64,000 nucleotides of DNA from Pseudomonas frederiksbergensis (GTDB taxonomy: Bacteria > Pseudomonadota > Gammaproteobacteria > Pseudomonadales > Pseudomonadaceae), in the NCBI RefSeq assembly GCF_035751725.1, contig NZ_CP142104.1, positions 496,001 through 560,000 on the forward strand, given 5' to 3'. The notes under the pieces were generated by a model. It ran no database searches. It worked only from the letters and a program-made list of their open reading frames with translations, and was not told where the DNA came from. Each line of letters starts with the position of its first letter. The first letter of the stretch is position 1. Below, piece after piece: positions 23,706 to 36,882 of this stretch. The position numbers and the translations under genes were made by a program.

Positions 23706-25388
23706 TTAATCATCGGCCACCCCCAACACAATCCGTCCACTGGAGCACGCCGCGGTGTCATTGCGGTAAGCGAAATACAACTTGCCGCGCTCACGATCGA
23801 AGCGCAGGTGCAGTTGCACTTCATCGCCGGGGCGCACCAGTTGCTGGAATTTCAGCACTTCCATGCCGACGAACCGGGGCGGCAGGTCCAGCAATTGGTG
23901 GCCCAGGCTCAAGGCCCAATCGACCTGTACCACCCCCGGAAGAACCGGCGCGGTGGGAAAGTGGCCGCTGAAGTACGCCAAGTCGGGCGGTACGGCCAGG
24001 CGCAGGCTCCATTCGCCGTCGGTTTCAATTTGTTCAAGCACCTCGGGGGCCTTCGGACGCGGTGCCATCAGCACGGCTTCGACTTCGGCCTGGGGCAGCT
24101 TGCCTTGTGCGTTCAACGGCAATTGCCGCAGCCAGCGCCAGCGTCGGGGCAGCGCCAAGGTTTCACAATGCCCGCTCAAGTATTGGCGCAGGGACTGGGT
24201 AACGGCTCGCCGGCCTAGATTGCGCAGGGCAAGCAAGCCGGCTTCGCTGAGCACCAGCAAGGCGCCGAGGGAGGCGCGACTCTCCTGCACGACGCCCAGC
24301 CGTGCTTCGCTGACCCATTCGTGGGCCGCCAACGCCTGTTCCAGCATCGGCAGTGAGATGCGCTTTTCTTCGAGCTTGACGATGCGGTCCAGGCGGCCGA
24401 GCAATTCGAAACGCCCGTCAGGGGAGATCCGCGCCGCGTCGGCGGTGTGTTCCACATGACCGGCCGGCAGATAAGGCGAGGCAATCAGCAAGGCGCCGTC
24501 ACCGTCCTGGCTCAGCTCGACACCGGCGAAGGGCTGCCACAAATCGCCGCCCTGGCGCCAGGCGATGCCGCCGGTTTCCGAGCTGCCGAATACTTCCGTC
24601 GGCCATTGGCCCAGGCGCTGTTCGAGACTGCGGGCCGCCTCGGCAGGGAAGGCGCCGCCGGAGGAAAACACCCGGCGTACGCTGCCCAAGGCCGGCCAGT
24701 CGAGGTTGTCGCCCATGCGCTTGAGCAGGGCCGGGCTGGCGACCCAGGCGAACGCCGGGTGCTCGCGACTGGCGCGCTGCATATCTTCCGGGAAGGCCAG
24801 TTGCCGACGAACGAAAGTGCGCCCGGCGCACAGCGGCCATAGCACCCGGAACAGCAAGCCATAGATATGCTGGGCGGCGACGCTGCCGATCATGCAGGCC
24901 ACAGGTCCAAGATCGGCGCCCCACAATTGCTCCAGCGCCTGGACTTCATTGCTCAACTGGCGCAGGGTTTTCTCGATGCGCTTGGGCTCGCCACTGGAGC
25001 CGGAGGTACACAAGGTCAACCAGCACTGGTCGAGATCCAGTTGGGCGGGTTCCAGCGGCGCCTGCCGGAGGTCGGCGGGTTGCGTGTCGCCGGGCAGGTC
25101 GGTCAGCCATAGGTCGACCTCGGCCGACCAGCGCTGGCGCGTCTGGGCTTGCAGGTCAGCGGGCAGCAGCACGCGCGCGCCGGCTCGCCAGGCGCCGAGG
25201 AGGGCAATCGCCAGGTCCGCCGCATCGTCGAGATGCACGGCCACGCGCCGGATGCCCCGGGCCTGCAATCCTGCGGCCAGGCATAGCGCGTCCGCGCGCA
25301 GTTGTGCGTGATCCAATGCCGGACCAACGGCTACAGTGCGGTCCGGCATGGCCTCGAGCAAGATCTGCTCAAGCGTTATCCAATTCAT
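23706..25388 (-). CDS. Acyl-ACP ligase fused to a hotdog dehydratase (ApeH-ApeI-like fusion)
   Basis: The 560-residue protein starts [20 protein letters not shown] (25388, ATGA overlap). Residues 1 to about 440 are an AMP-forming ligase with P-loop '[20 protein letters not shown]', '[14 protein letters not shown]', '[20 protein letters not shown]' and the late lysine region '[11 protein letters not shown]'. The last 110 residues are a FabA/FabZ-like hotdog domain ('[20 protein letters not shown]'). The ligase should load the aryl acid from the ammonia-lyase branch onto ACP, and the second domain should dehydrate the first extension product. In E. coli these are the separate proteins ApeH and ApeI. 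Confidence 0.86.
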   Translation of the reverse strand: MNWITLEQILLEAMPDRTVAVGPALDHAQLRADALCLAAGLQARGIRRVAVHLDDAADLAIALLGAWRAGARVLLPADLQAQTRQRWSAEVDLWLTDLPGDTQPADLRQAPLEPAQLDLDQCWLTLCTSGSSGEPKRIEKTLRQLSNEVQALEQLWGADLGPVACMIGSVAAQHIYGLLFRVLWPLCAGRTFVRRQLAFPEDMQRASREHPAFAWVASPALLKRMGDNLDWPALGSVRRVFSSGGAFPAEAARSLEQRLGQWPTEVFGSSETGGIAWRQGGDLWQPFAGVELSQDGDGALLIASPYLPAGHVEHTADAARISPDGRFELLGRLDRIVKLEEKRISLPMLEQALAAHEWVSEARLGVVQESRASLGALLVLSEAGLLALRNLGRRAVTQSLRQYLSGHCETLALPRRWRWLRQLPLNAQGKLPQAEVEAVLMAPRPKAPEVLEQIETDGEWSLRLAVPPDLAYFSGHFPTAPVLPGVVQVDWALSLGHQLLDLPPRFVGMEVLKFQQLVRPGDEVQLHLRFDRERGKLYFAYRNDTAACSSGRIVLGVADD

Positions 25389-25930
25389 GGGCGGCCTCTT
25401 ACCCGTTGTCGTATGAGCCATTCAATGGCAAACAGCAGCCCCATCAATCCGTAGGAAATCAGGCCGGTGTACAACATCCACCAGCTCAGCGGCGCCCAGA
25501 GGGTCAAGGCGGCCGCGAGCAAACCGTTACACAGGAAAAACACACTCCAGGCCACCGTGACCTGGCGGGTATAAACCACCGCCTTGGCCGGCAGCCGCGG
25601 TTCGCGCAGGCGGGCCAGGCGCTCGATGACCGGCGGGCCGTATCTCAGGCTCAGCGTGAACAGCGCCAGCATGAACGCACTGATCAACACCGGATACCAG
25701 CGCAGCAGCAGCGGGCTGTCGAATACCGCGAGCAACACGCAAAAAAAGATCGCCGTGACGGCCATCCAGCGACCGCCAGGCCCGCCCTTGCCGAGCAGCG
25801 CCCGGGCAAGCCACAGGCAGCCCAATAGCAGTCCGAACTGCCAGGGGGCGAAGTGCTCCATGCCGAAATACACCGCAAAAGGGTACAGCAGGCCCGCCAG
25901 CAGCAGGCCGAGGCCAATCAGCCGGCTCAT
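25385..25930 (-). CDS. Polytopic membrane protein of the APE cluster (COG4648-like)
   Basis: The 181-residue protein has five to six hydrophobic helices ('LIGLGLLLAGLLYPFAVYFG', 'FGLLLGCLWLARALLG', 'LISAFMLALFTLSLRYGPPV', 'WMLYTGLISYGLMGLLFAIE') and the conserved 'ARLREPRLPAKAVVYTRQVT'. It matches the small membrane protein routinely found between the ACP and ligase genes of APE clusters. The function is unknown. It overlaps both neighbours by ATGA. Confidence 0.75.
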   Translation of the reverse strand: MSRLIGLGLLLAGLLYPFAVYFGMEHFAPWQFGLLLGCLWLARALLGKGGPGGRWMAVTAIFFCVLLAVFDSPLLLRWYPVLISAFMLALFTLSLRYGPPVIERLARLREPRLPAKAVVYTRQVTVAWSVFFLCNGLLAAALTLWAPLSWWMLYTGLISYGLMGLLFAIEWLIRQRVRGRP

Positions 25931-26181
25931 GCGGCCGGTTGGACCAGTCGATAGACCGCCTCGACCACGTCACCGACGGTGCGCACCGACTTGAATTCCT
26001 CGGCGGCGATTTTCTTGCCAGTCTGGCGCTTGATGTGGTCGATCAGGTCGACCGCATCGATGCTGTCGATTTCCAGGTCCTGGTACAGGTTCGATTCCAG
26101 CGTCACGCGGTCCGCCTCCAGTTCGAAGAGCTCGACCAGGGCATCGCGCAGGGTATTGAAGATGTCGTCACGAGTTTGCAT
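25927..26181 (-). CDS. Acyl carrier protein 1 of the APE cluster
   Basis: The 84-residue ACP (MQTRDDIFNTLRDALVELFE) carries the phosphopantetheine serine in 'DLEIDSIDAVDLIDHIKRQ'. It starts at 26181, seven bases behind the second ACP gene; a longer frame upstream only reads antisense-like residues. It matches ApeF/ApeE-type carriers on which the polyene is built. Confidence 0.88.
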   Translation of the reverse strand: MQTRDDIFNTLRDALVELFELEADRVTLESNLYQDLEIDSIDAVDLIDHIKRQTGKKIAAEEFKSVRTVGDVVEAVYRLVQPAA

Positions 26182-26188
26182 GTCAGTC

Positions 26189-26446
26189 TCAGGCGCTTTT
26201 TGCAGTGACGAAGGCCGCAAGGCTTGCCACGTTGCTGAAGTGGTTACGGGTGTCCTTGGCATCGGCGTCGATCTTGATGCCATATTTTTTCTGAATCGCG
26301 AGGCCAAGCTCCAGGGCATCCACCGAGTCCAGGCCCAGGCCTTCGCCAAACAGGGTCTGGTGGTCGCCGATGTCGTCGACGCCGATGTCTTCCAGGCCCA
26401 GGGCGTCGATGATCAGCTGTTTGATGTCACGGTGCAGATCGCTCAT
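26189..26446 (-). CDS. Acyl carrier protein 2 of the APE cluster
   Basis: The 85-residue ACP (MSDLHRDIKQLIIDALGLED) has the modified serine in 'GEGLGLDSVDALELGLAIQ'. The acidic helix II is typical. Two successive ACPs are normal in APE clusters, one for loading and one for chain extension. The ATG overlaps the acyltransferase gene by 20 bases. Confidence 0.88.
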   Translation of the reverse strand: MSDLHRDIKQLIIDALGLEDIGVDDIGDHQTLFGEGLGLDSVDALELGLAIQKKYGIKIDADAKDTRNHFSNVASLAAFVTAKSA

Positions 26447-27236
26447 CTTCGGCGAGCTCCTTGATGAAATAGTGATGCAAAAAATCGTTGAGCCGGCGTG
26501 AGGCCTGTGGCGCAGGGCCCAGCGCGGCGAAAGCCTGTGGGTCTATATCGGCCCCGACACGAAAACTGAAGTGCACGCGGCGTTGGGGGATGCGATACCA
26601 GGGCTCGGCCTTGGTCAGGGTCGTGGGGGTGACCTTGATCGTTACTGGCGTAAGTATTTTCGCACCCCGCAGGGCAATGGCCGCGGCGCCTCGATGGAAG
26701 GCCGGCGGGTGGCCCGGCTGGGTGCGCGTGCCTTCGGGAAAGACAATCAGGCATTGGCCGTCCTGCAGCGCGTTGCTGGCGGCGTCGAGCATGTCCATGC
26801 TGCCGTCATTGCTGATGTATTGCGTCGAGCGCAGCGGGCCGCGGGTGAAAGGGTTCTCCCACAGGCTTTGCTTGACCACGCAATTGGCGTCGCGCACCAG
26901 CCCGATCAGGAACACGACGTCGATCAGCGACGGGTGGTTGGCGATGATCATCTGCCCCGGGCGGCCGAGTTTTTCCGCCCCGTCGATTTGATAGGTGAGC
27001 ACACCGGTGCGGGCCATGAATCGAATGAAGAACCAGAACAGGCGCCCGACCGTTCGCCGGGCGCGTTGCCGATGGGCCTGTGGGTCGCCGGGCAGCGCAT
27101 TGAGCAATGGAAACACCAGCAATCGCAGGCACAGCCCGCCCAGCCCGAAAAGGGCGAAGCTTGCGGCGGTCGCGAACAGACGCCAGTAATAGGCGTCGCG
27201 ATGTTTATCGGTCACCGGTTGCGTTGCCAGGTCCAT
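26427..27236 (-). CDS. PlsC-like 1-acyl-glycerol-3-phosphate acyltransferase family protein
   Basis: The 269-residue protein has an N-terminal hydrophobic segment ('ASFALFGLGGLCLRLLVF') and the PlsC motifs 'IIANHPSLIDVVFLIGLV' (NHX4D), 'RSTQYISNDGSMD' and 'CLIVFPEGTRTQPGHPPAFH' (FPEGTR). It should acylate a glycerol or lipid acceptor, anchoring the polyene. The start M at 27236 overlaps the CLF-like gene by 25 bases. Confidence 0.86.
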   Translation of the reverse strand: MDLATQPVTDKHRDAYYWRLFATAASFALFGLGGLCLRLLVFPLLNALPGDPQAHRQRARRTVGRLFWFFIRFMARTGVLTYQIDGAEKLGRPGQMIIANHPSLIDVVFLIGLVRDANCVVKQSLWENPFTRGPLRSTQYISNDGSMDMLDAASNALQDGQCLIVFPEGTRTQPGHPPAFHRGAAAIALRGAKILTPVTIKVTPTTLTKAEPWYRIPQRRVHFSFRVGADIDPQAFAALGPAPQASRRLNDFLHHYFIKELAEDERSAP

Positions 27237-27931
27237 AGACGATTCTTCCAGGCATGTTGGCAGGTGAGTTGATTGCCCAGCAGCGTACGCAACAGATCCA
27301 GGGCATGGGGCCAGTCGCTGCCCGGCAGCGGCTTGGTCGGGCTGGAGAGTTGCAGTTGCCAATCGTCGCCACGGGTCAGCAGCAGCCCCACCGCATAGGG
27401 AAACGGCACGTCATCGACCCAAGGCGCGTAGACACTGGGTGGTTGTTCTTCGGTAATGACCAGCAACACCGCCGGCGTGCCCTCGTTTAGCAACGCGGCG
27501 GCCTCCAGCATGCCGTGTTCAAGGCCATCGCCAGTTGCGGCCAGCGCTGTCATTTCGCTGGTTTCACCGCGCATGATCGACCAGAGGCCAATCACGGCGT
27601 TGTGCACCGACAGGCTGAACTGCGTAGGCGACAGCGGTTGGTCGGCGGCCAGGTCCTTGAGAATCTCAAAAGTACGTGGGGTTTCGCCATGACGTGAAAT
27701 AAAGACCAACGGTAGGTCCGGCCTTCCCTCGGCCAGCGGCCAGGCGACACTGAAAGCCATGCGGGCCAGGCGGCTCAGGCGTCGTCGCTGCATGGCGGGC
27801 AGGAACGACACGTCGGGGGCCGCATCGCTGACGGGCGGCACGACCGGCTGTCGGCTCCATGCCTGCCAATCGTCCACGCTTTCGAGCCCAGGGGCCCATG
27901 CGCGCCATTGGGCGATATTGAAATTGATCAC
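27212..27931 (-). CDS. Beta-ketoacyl synthase-like chain-length factor (ApeC-like)
   Basis: The 239-residue protein is shorter than a ketosynthase and has only the N-terminal thiolase-like half: 'RRRLSRLARMAFSVAWPLAE', 'LPLVFISRHGETPRTFEILK' and 'FSLSVHNAVIGLWSIMRGET', with no cysteine where the nucleophile would be. This is the Ketoacyl-synt_2 family called ApeC in E. coli, the chain-length factor of the ApeO ketosynthase. I place the start at GTG 27931 (VINFNIAQWRAWAPG) behind GGATGAG; a GTG at 27967 would add twelve residues. It is the first gene of the APE operon. Confidence 0.8.
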   Translation of the reverse strand: MINFNIAQWRAWAPGLESVDDWQAWSRQPVVPPVSDAAPDVSFLPAMQRRRLSRLARMAFSVAWPLAEGRPDLPLVFISRHGETPRTFEILKDLAADQPLSPTQFSLSVHNAVIGLWSIMRGETSEMTALAATGDGLEHGMLEAAALLNEGTPAVLLVITEEQPPSVYAPWVDDVPFPYAVGLLLTRGDDWQLQLSSPTKPLPGSDWPHALDLLRTLLGNQLTCQHAWKNRLWTWQRNR

Positions 27932-28290
27932 AGACTCATCCCACCCCTGCGGGCTTTTTATTGTCACGGTTCAGTGGTTTGACCCGCGTCCAACCCTGCA
28001 TGGCCTTGCGACCCAAGTGGCGCGCATTATCCCGGTGCGGTTGGCTTGTAGCAAATAACTGGTGAAATTTTGTCCAGACAACATCGTCAATGGGGCTGGC
28101 CCCGTTCCGCAAAGGCCATTGTGGCGATAAAAGCGTGAATGTCTGTCAGCCGTTTCCGTCTTCTTCCAGGCCAATTGACGCTCGGTTGTCCGAAAAAGCC
28201 ACCGACACCGTAATCCGAGCATGGCGAAGGTAGCGAAGCGGTGTCCTGCGCTACTACACTCGGGAATCTTTGATACACGGAGGTTTTGTC
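27932..28290. other. Divergent intergenic region between the APE operon and the ParA-like gene
   Basis: No gene is supported in these 359 bases. The region should hold the APE operon promoter on the minus strand and the promoter of the ParA-like gene on the plus strand (GGAGG seven bases before ATG 28291). I see no clear operator repeats. Confidence 0.5.
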
Positions 28291-29061
28291 ATGCGGCGTG
28301 TGGTGTTCAATCAGAAAGGTGGCGTGGGCAAGTCCAGCATCGCCTGTAATCTGGCGGCGGTCAGCGCCAGCGAGGGGTATCGCACGCTGTTGGTGGACCT
28401 GGATGCCCAAGCCAACTCCACTCAATACCTGACCGGCCTGACTGGCGATGACATTCCCATGGGCATCGCGGATTTCTTCAAGCAGACCTTGTCATCGGGG
28501 CCTTTCTCGAAGAAGAACAGGGTCGATATCTACGAAACCCCCTTCGACAACCTGCACGTGATCACCGCCACCGCAGAACTGACCGATTTGCAGCCCAAGC
28601 TCGAGGCGAAACACAAGATCAACAAGCTGCGCAAACTGCTCGAAGAACTGGACGAGGATTACGACCGGATATACCTGGATACGCCACCGGCCTTGAATTT
28701 CTATGCGGTTTCAGCGTTGATCGCCGCTGATCGCGTATTGATTCCCTTCGACTGCGACAGTTTTTCCCGCCAGGCGCTGTACGGCCTGCTGTCGGAAATC
28801 GCTGAACTAAAGGAGGATCACAATGAAGACCTGGAAATCGAAGGCATTGTCGTCAACCAGTTCCAGGCCCGCGCCAGCCTGCCGCAGCAGATGCTCGACG
28901 AGTTGATCGCCGAAGGCTTGCCGGTGCTGCCGGTCTACCTGAGCAGTTCCGTGCGCATGCGTGAATCCCACCAGGCGAGTCTGCCGCTGATTCACTTGGA
29001 CCCGCGGCATAAACTGACCTTGCAGTTCGTGCAATTGCACGGGCTGCTGGAAAACGCCTGA
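28291..29061 (+). CDS. ParA-family (MinD/ParA) ATPase
   Basis: The 256-residue protein starts MRRVVFNQKGGVGKSSIACN with the deviant Walker A motif. It has 'LLVDLDAQANSTQYL' (Walker A', D in switch II), 'YDRIYLDTPPALNFYAVSAL' (Walker B region) and 'LIPFDCDSFSRQAL'. GGAGG precedes ATG 28291. It has no adjacent ParB, so it is an orphan ParA that may position another cargo; pseudomonads commonly have such a single gene. It ends one base short of the convergent trxC gene. Confidence 0.85.
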   Translation: MRRVVFNQKGGVGKSSIACNLAAVSASEGYRTLLVDLDAQANSTQYLTGLTGDDIPMGIADFFKQTLSSGPFSKKNRVDIYETPFDNLHVITATAELTDLQPKLEAKHKINKLRKLLEELDEDYDRIYLDTPPALNFYAVSALIAADRVLIPFDCDSFSRQALYGLLSEIAELKEDHNEDLEIEGIVVNQFQARASLPQQMLDELIAEGLPVLPVYLSSSVRMRESHQASLPLIHLDPRHKLTLQFVQLHGLLENA

Positions 29062-29062
29062 T

Positions 29063-29485
29063 TCAGATCCCCTGGCTGCGCAACCAGCTCATTAGCTGGG
29101 GCAAGGGGAGCGCGCCGCTCTGGCGTGCGACTTCCCGGCCGTCCTTGAACAAGATCAGGCTGGGTATCGAGCGAATCCCCAACTGCGCCGACAATTGCTG
29201 ATTAGCCTCGCTGTCGAGCTTGGCCAACCGGCATTGACCGGCCAGCTGCGCGGCGGCCTGTTCGAATACCGGCGCGAAGGATTTGCACGGGCCGCACCAA
29301 TCCGCCCAGACATCTATCAATAACGGCAGGTCGCCCTTGATTTGGCTGGCGTAGTCGCCTTGCTTGAGTTCGAAGGGTTTGCTCAGTAACACCTGGGCCT
29401 TGCAGCGCCCGCACTTGGGCTGGTCGCCCAGGCGTTCCGCGGGTATGCGATTGAGCCCGTTGCAGTGAGGGCAGGGGATCAGCAT
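29063..29485 (-). CDS. trxC: Thioredoxin 2 (zinc-binding thioredoxin)
   Basis: The 140-residue protein has an N-terminal zinc ribbon with two CxxC pairs ('IPCPHCNGLNRIPAERL', 'PKCGRCKAQVLLSK') and a thioredoxin domain with the redox motif in 'VWADWCGPCKSFAPVFEQAA' and cis-Pro in 'GIRSIPSLILFKDG'. The start MLIPCPHC at 29485 is preceded by AGGAG. TrxC reduces disulfides in oxidatively stressed cytoplasm. Confidence 0.93.
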   Translation of the reverse strand: MLIPCPHCNGLNRIPAERLGDQPKCGRCKAQVLLSKPFELKQGDYASQIKGDLPLLIDVWADWCGPCKSFAPVFEQAAAQLAGQCRLAKLDSEANQQLSAQLGIRSIPSLILFKDGREVARQSGALPLPQLMSWLRSQGI

Positions 29486-29546
29486 AGGGTCGTCTCCTGG
29501 AAATCGGTTACACAGATTGAACACTATATAGAAACCACCACAAAAA

Positions 29547-29640
29547 CCTGTGGGAACGGGCTTGCTCGCGAAGGCGGGGCATCAGTCAAAAATGCATCGA
29601 CTGTCCGACCGCTTTCCCGAGCAGGCTCGCTCCCGCAGGG
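29547..29640. repeat. Inverted REP pair between trxC and ycaC
   Basis: The arm 'CCTGTGGGAACGGGCTTGCT' with CGCGAAGGCGG (29547-29578) faces 'GAGCAGGCTCGCTCCCGCAG' (29619-29638). This is a common pseudomonad REP doublet. Confidence 0.7.
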
Positions 29641-29657
29641 TGTATTGGTGTCGTTGA

Positions 29658-30284
29658 TTATTTAGCGTTGGTCAGCGTGTTGTAGCTGGTCATCAGGTTG
29701 CGGTAGTCCGGGATGTGGTTGGAGAACAAGGTCGCCAGGCCTTCCACGTCGTTGCGCCAGTCGCGGTGCAGTTCACAGGCCAGGCCGAACCAGGTCATCA
29801 GTTGTGCACCCGAAGAAGACATCCGGTCCCAGGCCGATTGACGGGTCAGTTCGTTGAACGTGCCGGAGGCATCGGTGACCACGAACACGTCGAAACCTTC
29901 GGCCAGGGCCGACAGCGCAGGGAAGGCCACGCAAACTTCGGTCACCACGCCGGCGATGATCAGTTGCTTCTTACCGGTTGCCTTGATCGCCTTGACGAAA
30001 TCTTCGTTGTCCCAGGCGTTGATCTGGCCAGGGCGAGCGATGTACGGCGCGTCCGGGAACAGAGCCTTGAGCTCGGGCACCAGCGGGCCGTTGGGGCCGG
30101 TTTCGAAGCTGGTGGTGAGGATGGTTGGCAGTTGGAAGTATTTCGCCAGGTCGGCCAGGGCCAGCACGTTGTTCTTGAAACGGTCCGGGTCGATGTCGCG
30201 TACCAGGGACAGCAGGCCAGCCTGGTGGTCCACCAGCAGAACGGCGGCGTTATCTTTGTCGAGACGGTTGTAGGAAGTAGTCAT
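29658..30284 (-). CDS. ycaC: YcaC-type isochorismatase-like hydrolase
   Basis: The 208-residue protein has the cysteine-hydrolase fold: Asp in 'AAVLLVDHQAGLLSLVRDID', Lys in 'KAIKATGKKQLIIAGVVTEV' and the nucleophile Cys in 'VVTEVCVAFPALSALAEGF'. 'LAKYFQLPTILTTSFETGP' is typical of YcaC. YcaC forms ring octamers; its natural substrate is not known. A LysR gene is divergent 204 bases away and probably regulates it. Confidence 0.87.
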   Translation of the reverse strand: MTTSYNRLDKDNAAVLLVDHQAGLLSLVRDIDPDRFKNNVLALADLAKYFQLPTILTTSFETGPNGPLVPELKALFPDAPYIARPGQINAWDNEDFVKAIKATGKKQLIIAGVVTEVCVAFPALSALAEGFDVFVVTDASGTFNELTRQSAWDRMSSSGAQLMTWFGLACELHRDWRNDVEGLATLFSNHIPDYRNLMTSYNTLTNAK

Positions 30285-30488
30285 GGCGTAGCCCTCATTA
30301 AGTTCTGGTTGCCGAAGATTTCGGCTTGGTTAAGGTTTCAATATCGGTGCAGCGATTATTCGGTGACTCATCTGGCCGAAGCGCCGGCTTGAATCCGTGT
30401 TGCGTTTCGATGGGTGTAGATTAAAACTGGCACCTTTGAACCGCTAGACTGCGAAAATCAGCCTTAGCGTTCTATTTGGAGAACGATC

Positions 30489-31394
30489 ATCGAAGACCTC
30501 AACACGCTGTACTACTTCACCCAGGTGGTTGAGCACCGTGGATTCGCCGCGGCGGGCCGGGCGCTGGACATGCCCAAATCCAAGCTGAGCCGGCGCATCG
30601 CCCTGTTGGAGGAGCGCCTCGGGGTACGCTTGCTCCATCGCACCAGCCGGCATTGCACGTTGACGGAGATCGGCCAGGCCTATTACCAGCGCTGCCTGGC
30701 GATGCGGGTCGAAGCCGAGAGCGCGGCGGAAGTGATCGAGCGCAACCGCTCCGAACCCCAGGGGCTGGTGCGCATCAGTTGCCCGACGGCGCTGCTCAAC
30801 AGCTGGGTCGGGCCGATGCTGACCCGCTACATGCTCAAGTACCCGCGGGTGGAGCTGTTTATCGAGAGCACCAACCGCCGGGTGGACCTGATTCACGAAG
30901 GGTTCGATATCGCCTTGCGGGTGCGCTTTCCGCCGCTGGAAAACACCGACATGGTCATGAAAGTCCTGAGCAACAGCACCCAATGCCTGGTGGGCAGTCC
31001 GGCGTTTCTCGAGCGTTTGTCATCACCGGCTTCCCCGGCGGACCTCAACGGCTTGCCGAGCGTGCACTGGGGCGCGGCGCAGCGTGAATACCAGTGGGAA
31101 TTGTTCGGCCCGGACGGCACCCGCGCGTTGATCCGCCACGAACCGCGCATGGTCACCGATGACCTGCTGGCCTTGCGTCATGCGGTGCTGGCGGGCATTG
31201 GCGTTGCCCATTTGCCCAGCGTGGTAGTTCGCGAAGACATCGCCGCCGGGCGGCTGGTGGAACTGGTGCCAGGTTGGACGCCCAAGTGCGGGATCGTCCA
31301 TGCGATTTTCGCTTCACGCCGCGGGTTGCTGCCGTCGGTGCGTACGTTGATCGATTTTCTGGCCGAGGAATTCAGCCACAGCGATATGGCCTAG
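30489..31394 (+). CDS. LysR-family regulator with no canonical start codon at the expected N-terminus
   Basis: The helix-turn-helix begins 'EDLNTLYYFTQVVEHRGFAA' with 'AGRALDMPKSKLSRRIALLE', and the effector domain includes 'RISCPTALLNSWVGPMLTRY' and 'RHAVLAGIGVAHLPSVVVRE'. Where homologues start with Met, the DNA reads ATC ATC GAA GAC CTC; GGAG (30478-30481) is seven bases before the second ATC (30489). The first conventional start in frame is GTG 30525, which would cut off the first helix. Either AUC is used as a rare start, or the gene is damaged by a G-to-C change. The regulator lies divergent from ycaC. Confidence 0.75.
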   Translation: MEDLNTLYYFTQVVEHRGFAAAGRALDMPKSKLSRRIALLEERLGVRLLHRTSRHCTLTEIGQAYYQRCLAMRVEAESAAEVIERNRSEPQGLVRISCPTALLNSWVGPMLTRYMLKYPRVELFIESTNRRVDLIHEGFDIALRVRFPPLENTDMVMKVLSNSTQCLVGSPAFLERLSSPASPADLNGLPSVHWGAAQREYQWELFGPDGTRALIRHEPRMVTDDLLALRHAVLAGIGVAHLPSVVVREDIAAGRLVELVPGWTPKCGIVHAIFASRRGLLPSVRTLIDFLAEEFSHSDMA

Positions 31395-31471
31395 ATGCCA
31401 TTCATCAGGTGCGCCGCACTGTAGGCGCGCTACGCCCTCAAAACCATACCTGTTCACAACCAGGAGGTCCC

Positions 31472-31750
31472 ATGAGCACCCCTCAAGACCCAACTACCCC
31501 CCAGGCACTGGACAACCCTAATGACGACGGCTTCGTCCTCGGCACCGCCGGACGCGACGAAGACCCCAACGCCGCCCCGGCCTATGCAACCGACAGTCGC
31601 CACGATCGCGATGAATTGACTCCCGAAGACGCCCGCGGCATGCCCGGTTATCCCGAGGAAAAACCACCGGCCAAACCTGCTGAAGAAGGAGTCGAGGAGA
31701 CCGAGCCGGGGATCGAGACGCCTGAGCAGGGGAACGATAAGGTTGGATGA
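31472..31750 (+). CDS. Small acidic, disordered protein of unknown function
   Basis: The 92-residue protein (MSTPQDPTTPQALDNPNDDG) has AGGAGGT six bases upstream of ATG 31472. It is rich in Asp, Glu, Pro and Gly and has no hydrophobic core, so it is likely disordered. Its middle, 'LTPEDARGMPGYPEEKPPAK', resembles small hypothetical proteins common in Pseudomonas. The function is unknown; the strong ribosome binding site argues that it is a real gene. Confidence 0.65.
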   Translation: MSTPQDPTTPQALDNPNDDGFVLGTAGRDEDPNAAPAYATDSRHDRDELTPEDARGMPGYPEEKPPAKPAEEGVEETEPGIETPEQGNDKVG

Positions 31751-31840
31751 GCAGGATTCATATCTGCTCACATTTCTTACCGAGACCTAGAGCTTTCGGC
31801 GACTAGGCTGGAAACCAGCAAGAGCTAACCATTTGTCTAA

Positions 31841-31924
31841 CTGGCGCTATCGCATTTTGCGATGCGCCAGATTTGTACTTGAAACAAGTAAAGGTGGCGG
31901 CTGTACGCAGGTTAGCGATCCGGG
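31841..31924. repeat. Hairpin plus a partial copy of the 42.8-kb structured element
   Basis: CTGGCGC-T-ATCGCA and TGCGATGCGCCAG (31841-31870) form a 13-bp stem with a single bulge. A copy of the sequence TGGCGGCTGTACGCAGG follows (31894-31910), matching one arm of the three-way-junction element at 42820-42896 in 16 of 17 bases. In that other copy a hairpin also precedes the arm. The second arm is missing here, so this is a partial copy. Confidence 0.5.
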
Positions 31925-31987
31925 TCACAGAAACCCCGCGATGGTTGCAGGGCTCTGTGGCGAGGGGTTATGTGTATGGCCAGAGGG

Positions 31988-36848
<4,861 letters not shown>

Positions 36849-36882
36849 AGAGACCGGTCAAGCAAGTGAGAGTGGGAGCAGT

